From assembly GCF_009674495.1 (NCBI RefSeq), contig NZ_WKJN01000024.1, positions 1-64,000 of the forward strand: 64,000 nt of DNA. The letters run 5' to 3'. This stretch comes from Duganella alba (GTDB lineage Bacteria > Pseudomonadota > Gammaproteobacteria > Burkholderiales > Burkholderiaceae_D). A program made the translations under genes and the position numbers. Shown one piece after another: positions 57,384 to 64,000 of this stretch. The notes beneath the pieces were generated by a model. That model searched no databases. It worked only from the letters and a program-made list of their open reading frames with translations, and had not been told where the DNA came from. Within the stretch, counting starts at the first letter, position 1; every line of letters starts with the position of its first letter.

Positions 57384-59003
57384 GTGCCTAAAATAGACAA
57401 ACCCAAGATTTTGGTCGTCAATGACGACGCCAACAGCCTGTTCGCGCTGACCAGTCTGCTCGCCCAATGGGCCGAGCAGGAATGCTATGAGGTGCTGGCC
57501 GCGCGCTCCGGCCAGGACGCCCTGCGCCAGGTGCTGATGCACGACTTCGCGGTGATTCTGCTGGACGTCAACATGCCCGGCATGGACGGTTTCGAGACCG
57601 CCGAAGCGATCCACGCCCGCGCCCGGTCGGCCGACATCCCGATCATCTTCATCACCGCCTTCCTGGCCGACGAACTGGACCGCCTGAAGGCCTACCAGCA
57701 CGGCGCCGTCGATTTCCTGTTCACGCCGGTGATCCCGCAGGTGTTGTACGCCAAGGTCGCCGTGTTCGTGGCGCTGGCGATGAAGAACGAGGAACTGAAA
57801 AAACAGGCGCGCCAGCTGAGCCAGCGCACCACCGAACTGACCGCCACCAACCAGCGCCTGACCCGCGAGATCGAGGAACGCAAATCGATGGAGCGGCAGA
57901 ACCACGCCAAGGATGAATTCCTCGCCATGCTGGGCCACGAGCTGCGCAATCCGCTGAGCGCCATCAGCAGCGCCGCCTCGCTGATCGGCCTGCCGGGCGT
58001 GTCGGTCGACGGCGTGCAGCGCGCCAAGAAAATCATCCAGCGCCAGAGCCAGCACCTGGGCCGCATCGTCGACGACCTGCTGGACCTGTCGCGCGCCATG
58101 TCCGGCAAGATCCTGCTGAACCGCTTGCCGCTGGACCTGTCCAAGCTGGTCGCCACGGCGCTGGAAACCTACCGCGCCACCGGCCGCAGCACCGACTACG
58201 AACTGGTGCAGGACCTCGACGCCGGCTGGATCGACGGCGACAGCACCCGCCTGGAACAGATCACCAGCAACCTGATCGACAACGCGCTGAAATACACGCC
58301 GGCCGGCGGCCGCATCGAGGTGCGCACCTGGACCGAGAACGACGACGTGGTCCTCAGCGTGCGCGACACCGGCGTCGGCATCGCCGCCGAACTGCTGCCG
58401 CACGTGTTCGACGTGTTCGTGCAAGGCAGCAGCACGCTGGACCGCTCGCAGGGCGGCCTCGGCATCGGCCTGTCGCTGGTGCGCCGGCTGGCCGAACTGC
58501 ACGGCGGCAGCGTGGCCGCCGACAGTCCGGGCGACAACCGCGGCAGCACCTTCACGCTGCGCCTGCCGCGCATCGAGCATCAGGTGGTGGCGCCGCCCGC
58601 GCCGGCCGGCCGCGGCGAACACGGCAAGCCGCGCGTGCTGCTGATCGAAGACAACGACGACGGCCGCGAAATGATGAGCATGATGTTGAACGGTTACGGC
58701 TACGACGTCGAAGCGGCCGCCGACGGCCTGCTCGGCCTGAGCGCCGCCCTGAGCTATCAGCCCGACCTGGCGCTGGTCGACATCGGCCTGCCCGGCATCG
58801 ACGGCTACGAGGTGGCGCGCCGCCTGCGCGCCGATCCGGCCACGCGCGACATCAAGCTGATCGCCCTCACCGGCTACGGCCTGGCGGAAGACCTGCAGCG
58901 CGTGATGGAAGCCGGCTTCGACCGCCACCTGGTCAAGCCGGTCGACATCGACCAGCTGATGGAAGTGATCGACACCTGCGCCAGGGTGCCGGTACGCGAA
59001 TAG
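57384..59003 (+). CDS. REC-histidine kinase-REC protein
   Basis: A GTG start at 57384 gives 539 residues; an ATG at 57357 is possible but coincides with the predicted transcription start. A receiver at the N-terminus has Asp in VILLDVNMPGMDG. HisKA has AMLGHELRNPLSAI, the ATPase has DTGVGIAAEL and GGLGIGLSLVRR, and a second receiver has Asp in LALVDIGLPGIDG. No membrane segments. It can both receive and pass on phosphate, so it is a relay hub. Confidence 0.92.
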   Translation: MPKIDKPKILVVNDDANSLFALTSLLAQWAEQECYEVLAARSGQDALRQVLMHDFAVILLDVNMPGMDGFETAEAIHARARSADIPIIFITAFLADELDRLKAYQHGAVDFLFTPVIPQVLYAKVAVFVALAMKNEELKKQARQLSQRTTELTATNQRLTREIEERKSMERQNHAKDEFLAMLGHELRNPLSAISSAASLIGLPGVSVDGVQRAKKIIQRQSQHLGRIVDDLLDLSRAMSGKILLNRLPLDLSKLVATALETYRATGRSTDYELVQDLDAGWIDGDSTRLEQITSNLIDNALKYTPAGGRIEVRTWTENDDVVLSVRDTGVGIAAELLPHVFDVFVQGSSTLDRSQGGLGIGLSLVRRLAELHGGSVAADSPGDNRGSTFTLRLPRIEHQVVAPPAPAGRGEHGKPRVLLIEDNDDGREMMSMMLNGYGYDVEAAADGLLGLSAALSYQPDLALVDIGLPGIDGYEVARRLRADPATRDIKLIALTGYGLAEDLQRVMEAGFDRHLVKPVDIDQLMEVIDTCARVPVRE

Positions 59004-59097
59004 GCCGCGCACGCTTGGGCCACGGTGCGCCACAAGTTGCAAAGCTCGGGTATGATCGGGTCAGAGCATAGTCCGTCCGACTTTAACGAGAAAACCC

Positions 59098-59823
59098 ATG
59101 TCCGTACCGGCATCGCAAGAACCACACACTCCGCAGCAGGACGCCCTGCGCAGCGCCGACCTGAGCGAGCTGCTCGGCCACGTCCACACCTGCTGGGACA
59201 ACGAGCGCCGCTCGCTGTCGCGCCAGTTGCACGACAGCCTGGGTTCGTCGCTGACGGCGCTGACCATGCACCTCGGCCTGCTGATGCAGAAACTGCCGCC
59301 CGACCAGGCCTTGCAGGACCGCGCCGGCCACATGAAAAAACTGCTGAACCAGATCGTCGAAACCAACCGCCAGATGCAGCTCAAGCTGTGGAACGACAAG
59401 CTGGAATTCCTCGGCGTGCGCGTGGCGCTGGATGAACTGGTCACGCAATTCGGCGAACAGCGCGGCATCACCGCCCGTTGCAGCCTGCCGGAAGACGAAC
59501 TGGATTGCCCGCGCAGCCACGGCATCGTGCTGCTGCACACGCTGGAAGAAGCGCTGCGCAATATCGACAGCCACGCGCAGGCCACCGAAGTCGACGTCAT
59601 CGTTGACGACAACGAAGACGAAGTGATGATGACGGTGAAGGACAACGGCGTCGGCCTGAGCGGCCCGGTGGCGGCCGACTACAATCCGTCGGCCGGCAAG
59701 TTCGGCCTGCGCATGGCGCGCGAGCGCGCCGCCTACCTGGGCGGCACGCTGACGCTGTCGACCGGCGCCGAGCGCGGCGTCACCTTGACGATGATCCTGC
59801 CCAAGCCGGCGGCCGCCGTTTAA
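59098..59823 (+). CDS. NarL-type (HisKA_3) soluble histidine kinase
   Basis: This 241-residue kinase is a bare catalytic module. The H-box is RRSLSRQLHDSLGSSLTAL and the ATPase domain has LEEALRNIDSHAQA, DNGVGLSG and GKFGLRMARERA. No sensor domain or membrane segment is present, so it needs an outside partner for signal input. No NarL-type regulator is adjacent. Its stop overlaps that of the NADH dehydrogenase gene. Confidence 0.88.
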   Translation: MSVPASQEPHTPQQDALRSADLSELLGHVHTCWDNERRSLSRQLHDSLGSSLTALTMHLGLLMQKLPPDQALQDRAGHMKKLLNQIVETNRQMQLKLWNDKLEFLGVRVALDELVTQFGEQRGITARCSLPEDELDCPRSHGIVLLHTLEEALRNIDSHAQATEVDVIVDDNEDEVMMTVKDNGVGLSGPVAADYNPSAGKFGLRMARERAAYLGGTLTLSTGAERGVTLTMILPKPAAAV

Positions 59824-61133
59824 TGCAGCTTGACCAGCGGCGTGGTGCGCTTGATCAGGAAGCGCGCCACCGCCAGCACGGCCGTGCGCACCGTGCCCAG
59901 CACCGCCTTGTGGTGCATCAGGTGCAGGCTGACGTACATCAGGCGCGCCACAAAGCCGTCGACAAACCAGCTTAATCCCTTCAGCGATCCCATCAGGCTG
60001 CCCACCGACGTGGTCTGGCCGAATGACACCAGCGAACCGTAATCGCGGTACACATACGGCTTGCCTTGCGGCGGCTGATTCTTGTGCTGGCGCAGGAAGG
60101 TCTCCAGCAGATAATCGGCCATCTGGTGCGCGGCTTGCGCGCGCGGCGGCACCAGCTTGCCGTCCGGGCCGACGCAGGCGGCGCAGTCGCCCAGCGCATA
60201 AATATCATCGAAGCCTTTGACCGCCAGCGTGCCGTCCACGTCCAGCTGGCCGGACTTGGTGGTGGGCAGTCCCAGCGTCTTGAGGAAGTCCGGCGCCTTG
60301 ATGCCGGCGGCCCAGACCACGATCTGCGCCGGATAGACGGTGTCGCCGGCGGTAACGCTGGCGCCGTCGATGGCCGTCACGCGGGTGTCGGTCACCACTT
60401 TCACGGCGCGCTGGTGCAGCAGATCCAGCGCGGCGCTGGAGACTTTTTCCGGCAGCGGCGCCAGGATGCGCGGCGCGCCTTCCAGCAGGGTGATGCGCAC
60501 GTCGCGCTCGGCCTTCAATTGGCGGAAGCCATAGGTGGCGTAGACGTCGCTCGCTTCGCGCAGCTCGGCCGCCAGCTCGACGCCGGTGGCGCCGCCGCCG
60601 ATGATGACCACGTCCACACCTGCTTCGGCGTTGACGCTTTTTTTCAGCTCGGCCAGCGTCAGCAGCTTGAGCAGCGTCAGGCGGAAACGCTCGGCGTCTT
60701 CGGTGGCGTTCAGCGAAATCGTGTGCTCGGCCGCGCCGGGTACACCGAAGTAATTCGACGTGCTGCCGACCGCCATCACCAGCTTCTCGAAGCCGATCTG
60801 GCGTTCGGGCAGGATCTCTTCGCCGTTGTTGACGATGGCGCCGACAGTCAGCAGGCGCTGCTGGGCGTCCAGCGCCAGCATCGGGCCGTAGACAAAGGTG
60901 AAGTGGTTGTCGTGCGCCAGCATTTGGTAGGACAGCCCTTCCTGGTGCACGTCCAGCGTGCCGGCCGCCACCTCGTGCAGCGAGGGTTTCCAGATGTGGA
61001 ACAGGCGGCTGTCGACCAGCATGACGGCCTGCGGTCCCAGCTTGCGCCCCAGTTTGCAGGCGAGCTCCAGCCCGCCTGCTCCGCCGCCAACAATCACGAA
61101 TTTACTTTGCAAACTATTCTCCTGTGGCGGCAA
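59820..61133 (-). CDS. ndh: Type II NADH dehydrogenase-like flavoprotein
   Basis: This 437-residue protein carries the FAD dinucleotide fold KFVIVGGGAGGLELA and NAD fold VVIIGGGATGVELAAEL, and the FAD-closing AGDCAAC-like motif (YALGDCAACVG). The C-terminus has a hydrophobic region for membrane binding. It transfers electrons from NADH to quinone without pumping protons. It shares bases of its stop with the upstream kinase on the other strand. Confidence 0.92.
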   Translation of the reverse strand: MPPQENSLQSKFVIVGGGAGGLELACKLGRKLGPQAVMLVDSRLFHIWKPSLHEVAAGTLDVHQEGLSYQMLAHDNHFTFVYGPMLALDAQQRLLTVGAIVNNGEEILPERQIGFEKLVMAVGSTSNYFGVPGAAEHTISLNATEDAERFRLTLLKLLTLAELKKSVNAEAGVDVVIIGGGATGVELAAELREASDVYATYGFRQLKAERDVRITLLEGAPRILAPLPEKVSSAALDLLHQRAVKVVTDTRVTAIDGASVTAGDTVYPAQIVVWAAGIKAPDFLKTLGLPTTKSGQLDVDGTLAVKGFDDIYALGDCAACVGPDGKLVPPRAQAAHQMADYLLETFLRQHKNQPPQGKPYVYRDYGSLVSFGQTTSVGSLMGSLKGLSWFVDGFVARLMYVSLHLMHHKAVLGTVRTAVLAVARFLIKRTTPLVKLH

Positions 61134-61144
61134 CTGCCGCCGGG

Positions 61145-61618
61145 TTATCGGTCGTGCCGGTCATGGCCGCGATCGTGACCGCGGCCATGATCGTGACCAT
61201 TGTCGTGGCCACGGCCCGGACCGTGGTCGTCGCGGCGATCATCGCGGTAATGCTCCTCGCGACGCGGACCGCCATGGCCGTGACGCTCGTGGTAACGCGG
61301 CACATATTCATTGTTGTACCACCGATCCTGCACGAAAAACACTCTCTGATTGCAGGCATGGTAAGCATGGCAATGTTTCGCCCAGTTCCTTGCGTGGCCC
61401 GGCGGCACGCGCAGATAGATCGGCGCCACCTCGACGTAACGCACCGGCCGTTCGATGATCACCGGCTGGCGGTACAGCACCTGCGGCGGCGGATAATCGC
61501 CGACGTCGATGCGGCCGTAAAAGCCGGGCTGGCCGACGCTGAGGGACAGGCCGACATCGGCGGCAAAGGCGGAGGCGGACATGGCCAGCAGGCTGGCGGC
61601 GAGTAACGTGGCTTTCAT
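61145..61618 (-). CDS. Exported protein with His/Asp/Arg-rich tail
   Basis: The ATG at 61618 gives 157 residues with a signal peptide ending AFAA; a frame open to 61705 has no such peptide. The middle contains VPPGHARNWAKHCHAYHACN, which has Cys and His residues. The last 40 or so residues are repeats of Gly-His-Asp/Arg type (GHDRGHDRHDR), likely metal-binding or disordered. It resembles small exported YXWGXW-like proteins. Function unknown. Confidence 0.75.
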   Translation of the reverse strand: MKATLLAASLLAMSASAFAADVGLSLSVGQPGFYGRIDVGDYPPPQVLYRQPVIIERPVRYVEVAPIYLRVPPGHARNWAKHCHAYHACNQRVFFVQDRWYNNEYVPRYHERHGHGGPRREEHYRDDRRDDHGPGRGHDNGHDHGRGHDRGHDRHDR

Positions 61619-61722
61619 GATGAGTCTCGATTCTTGATCCGAGCGAACTTGCTCACCTCTTAGCATAATAAAGCCTGCAGAAAATCTCTGTGCGCTGACG
61701 TACATAAGTTACTTATGCTAAA

Positions 61723-61748
61723 CTAATCGTTCGATACCTAACGATTAG
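61723..61748. promoter_or_regulatory. Palindrome CTAATCGTT-N8-AACGATTAG, likely MarR operator
   Basis: Two perfect 9-base arms end 12 bases before the marR start at 61761. A second palindrome, CATAAGT-T-ACTTATG, lies at 61703-61717. Autoregulation by the adjacent MarR protein is the likely role. Confidence 0.6.
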
Positions 61749-61760
61749 CTGGTGAATCAT

Positions 61761-62195
61761 ATGTCTTCTATCGAAGAACGCTTCTCTGCCGCCCTGCACG
61801 GCACCGCCCGCGCCTGGCGCCTGGCGGTGGACCGCCGCCTCAAACACCTGGGCCTGAGCCAGGCCAGCTGGATGGCGATCGCCCTGACGGCCAAGGAAAA
61901 GGAACCGCCGTCGCAGACCCGGCTGGCCGCCCGCGCCGGCGTCGAAGACCCGACCATGGTGTCCACCGTCGACAAGCTGGTCAAGGCCGGCTACATGCTG
62001 CGCACGCCATCCGAGACCGACCGCCGCGTCAAGCTGCTGAGCCTGACGCCGGCCGGGCAGGCAATCTACGCCACCGTCTGGAAGGAAGCCCAGGTGGTGC
62101 GCCAGGAAATGCTGAGCAAGGCCGATCCGGCCGTGCTGCTGCTGGTGACCGAGTTCCTGGAATCGATCCATAGCGACATCGAGTCCTTTTCGTGA
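61761..62195 (+). CDS. MarR family transcriptional regulator
   Basis: The ATG at 61761, after GGTGA, gives 144 residues; a GTG at 61752 is an alternative. The winged helix-turn-helix includes SQTRLAARAGVEDPTMVSTV and a DRRVKLLSLT wing. It most likely represses the efflux pump whose gene overlaps its stop by four bases. Confidence 0.93.
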   Translation: MSSIEERFSAALHGTARAWRLAVDRRLKHLGLSQASWMAIALTAKEKEPPSQTRLAARAGVEDPTMVSTVDKLVKAGYMLRTPSETDRRVKLLSLTPAGQAIYATVWKEAQVVRQEMLSKADPAVLLLVTEFLESIHSDIESFS

Positions 62196-63742
62196 GCACA
62201 ACGATGAGCACAGCAGCAAGCACCGCCGCCGCGCCCGACGACGGCCTGAACCGCCGCATGATCACGGTATCGATCATGCTCGCCACGATCATTCAGGCGC
62301 TGGACGGCACCATCGCCAACGTCGCCCTGCCGCACATGCAGGGCAGCCTGTCGGCCTCGCAGGACCAGATCACCTGGGTACTGACCTCGTTCATCGTGGC
62401 CGCCGCCATCGCCACGCCGCTGACCGGCTGGCTGTGCGACCGCTTCGGCCAGAAGAACATCTTCCTGACCTCGGTGGCCGGCTTCACCATCGCCTCGGTG
62501 CTGTGCGGACTGTCCGGCACCTTGAGCGAAATCGTCATCGCCCGCCTGTTGCAAGGCGTGTTCGGCGCCGCGCTGGTGCCACTGTCGCAGGCCACGCTGC
62601 TCGACATCAATCCGCGCGAAAAGCACGGGTCGGCCATGGCCGTATGGGGCATGGGCGTGATGATCGGCCCGATTCTCGGCCCCACCCTGGGCGGCTGGCT
62701 GACCGACAGCTACGACTGGCGCTGGGTGTTCTTCATCAACATTCCGATCGGCGCCATGGCGTTCTACGGCATCTGGCGCTACATCCGCAAGACCGACGCG
62801 CCGCGCAAGATGAAGTTCGACGCCTTCGGCTTCGCCACCCTGAGCCTGTCCATCGGCGCGCTGCAGATGCTGCTCGACCGCGGCGAACAGAACGACTGGT
62901 TCAGCGCCACCGAAACCTGGGTCGAGGCCATCCTCCTGGCGCTGAGCTTTGCGTATTTTGTCGCCCACACCGCCACGCGGCCGGCCGGCAAGTCCTTCTT
63001 CGATTACCGGCTGCTGCGCAATGCCAACTACGTCAGCGGCCTGTTGTTCATCTTCATCGTCGGCCTGGTGCTGTTCGCCACGCGCGCACTGACGCCGTCG
63101 ATGCTGCAAAGCCTGATGGGCTATCCGGCCAAGATCGCCGGCCTGGTGACGGCGCCCAGCGGCATCGGCACCATGATCGCGATGATGATGGTGGGCCGGC
63201 TGGTGGGCAAGGTCGACCTGCGCCTGCTGCTGGGCATCGGCTTCGCCATCACCGCCTTCTCGCTGTGGCAGATGACGCGCTACACGCTGGTGCTGTCGCA
63301 AAGCGACATCGTCTGGCCGGGCGTGATCCAGGGCCTGGGACTTGGCCTGGTGTTCGTGCCGCTGAGCGCCGCGACGTTTGCCACGCTGTCGCCCGAAATG
63401 CGCGCCGAAGGCACGGCCATCTACAGCCTGATCCGCAATATCGGCAGTTCGATCGGCATCGCGCTGGTGCAGACGCTGCTGGTGCGGAACACGCAGACCG
63501 TGCATGCGTCGCTGACCGAACACGTCACCACCACCAACCCGGCGCTGCTCAACAACCTGGCCACGCCGGAAGCGGCGGCCACGCTGAACAACGAGATCAC
63601 GCGCCAGGCGTCGATGATCGCCTACGTGGATGACTTCTGGCTGATGTTTATTATGACTTTGTGCGTGATACCGCTGCTGCTGTTGATACGCCCGCCGGCC
63701 AAGAGCGCGCCGGTGACGGTCGACCACGCCGCCATGGATTGA
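62192..63742 (+). CDS. DHA2 family multidrug efflux MFS transporter
   Basis: This 516-residue protein has 14 predicted membrane segments of the EmrB/QacA type. It has IQALDGTIANVALPHMQGSL (motif D1) in the first helix, and DRFGQKN. The start GTG overlaps the marR stop (GTGA); an ATG at 62204 is also possible. With the outer-membrane factor downstream it would form a tripartite pump. The EmrA-type adaptor is not seen and may lie right of the window. Confidence 0.93.
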   Translation: MSTTMSTAASTAAAPDDGLNRRMITVSIMLATIIQALDGTIANVALPHMQGSLSASQDQITWVLTSFIVAAAIATPLTGWLCDRFGQKNIFLTSVAGFTIASVLCGLSGTLSEIVIARLLQGVFGAALVPLSQATLLDINPREKHGSAMAVWGMGVMIGPILGPTLGGWLTDSYDWRWVFFINIPIGAMAFYGIWRYIRKTDAPRKMKFDAFGFATLSLSIGALQMLLDRGEQNDWFSATETWVEAILLALSFAYFVAHTATRPAGKSFFDYRLLRNANYVSGLLFIFIVGLVLFATRALTPSMLQSLMGYPAKIAGLVTAPSGIGTMIAMMMVGRLVGKVDLRLLLGIGFAITAFSLWQMTRYTLVLSQSDIVWPGVIQGLGLGLVFVPLSAATFATLSPEMRAEGTAIYSLIRNIGSSIGIALVQTLLVRNTQTVHASLTEHVTTTNPALLNNLATPEAAATLNNEITRQASMIAYVDDFWLMFIMTLCVIPLLLLIRPPAKSAPVTVDHAAMD

Positions 63743-63752
63743 GGAGAAGCAA

Positions 63753-64000
63753 ATGAAAACACGATTACGACCTACCCTGCTGGTGATGGCAATCGCCATG
63801 ACGCTGGCCGGCTGCGCAACAGTCGCCCCCGACACCCATCCGCTGGAACGGCGCGACCTCGCCAGCGCCGAACTGTCGGCCGGCATCAAGCTGGCCAACG
63901 AAGGCTGGCCGCAAGCCCAATGGTGGACCGCCTACCATGACGACCAGTTGAACGCCATCATCAAGCAGGCGCTGGCCGGCGGCCCGTCGCTCGAAGTGGC
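63753..64000 (+). CDS. Outer-membrane efflux lipoprotein, 5' part
   Basis: The frame starts at an ATG with GAGGAGAAG upstream and runs off the right edge after 82 codons. It has a signal peptide and lipobox LAGCAT. It contains NEGWPQAQWWTAYHDDQLNAI, typical of NodT-family outer-membrane factors. It follows the DHA2 gene after 10 bases, in the marR operon. Confidence 0.88.
   Translation, partial: MKTRLRPTLLVMAIAMTLAGCATVAPDTHPLERRDLASAELSAGIKLANEGWPQAQWWTAYHDDQLNAIIKQALAGGPSLEV

Overview
The window reads as chromosomal DNA from a GC-rich betaproteobacterium, most likely Oxalobacteraceae (Massilia, Duganella or a relative). This is inferred from the gene repertoire: a urease operon with a HupE/UreJ gene, Ku and a LigD ordered PE-ligase-polymerase, a PEP-CTERM protein, a YghA-type SDR, many hybrid histidine kinases and GGDEF proteins, and NodT-family efflux lipoproteins. 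I could not run a database search, so the genus is not proven.

Layout. 1-2012: a glycine/asparagine-rich exported protein (cut by the left edge) with a very good sigma-54 promoter, next to a sigma-54 activator. 2151-8397: an acyltransferase and a complete minus-strand urease operon, ureD-A-B-C-E-F-G-hupE/ureJ. 8418-14162: a tiny ORF, a solitary spore coat U protein, an NAD-epimerase, and exported DUF6624, DUF945 and DUF885 proteins. 14178-23818: a minus-strand signalling block with a GGDEF-EAL response regulator, a hybrid kinase, a SulP transporter and a giant beta-propeller kinase. 24058-28700: an AT-richer accessory island of small membrane or exported proteins and one GNAT enzyme. It includes a DUF6228 gene broken by an amber codon and a gene that has lost its 5' end. 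28736-32386: a VOC protein, a TetR/thiolase pair around a palindromic operator, and a GGDEF protein with a variant active site. 32566-37633: an SDR, Ku and LigD (non-homologous end joining) and a Lys/Ala-rich exported protein.

37648-44790: an RND efflux operon (adaptor, pump, outer-membrane factor). Upstream on the same strand lie a hydrolase that has lost its catalytic serine and a small exported protein. 44914-49802: LysR plus a 2-hydroxyacid dehydrogenase, an SMR transporter, an aldehyde dehydrogenase and an FMN lactate dehydrogenase. 49867-52203: a coiled-coil membrane protein with eleven 9-residue repeats and three tRNA-Arg(ACG) genes. Two of the tRNAs carry a duplicated terminator and bracket a PEP-CTERM gene. 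A small conserved-looking acidic protein follows. 52433-59823: a plus-strand block of soluble signalling proteins (PAS-REC, PAS-GAF-kinase-REC, REC-GGDEF, REC-kinase-REC, NarL-type kinase). 59820-64000: a type II NADH dehydrogenase, a His-rich exported protein, and a marR-DHA2 pump-NodT efflux operon cut by the right edge.

The dominant themes are signal transduction feeding cyclic di-GMP (three GGDEF proteins), efflux, nitrogen acquisition through urease, and DNA end joining. I found no convincing wholly new system. The best leads are the sigma-54 pair at the left edge, the catalytically dead hydrolase beside the RND operon, the 9-residue repeat protein, the tRNA duplication around the PEP-CTERM gene, an orphan terminator that may mark a small RNA, and the decaying low-GC island.
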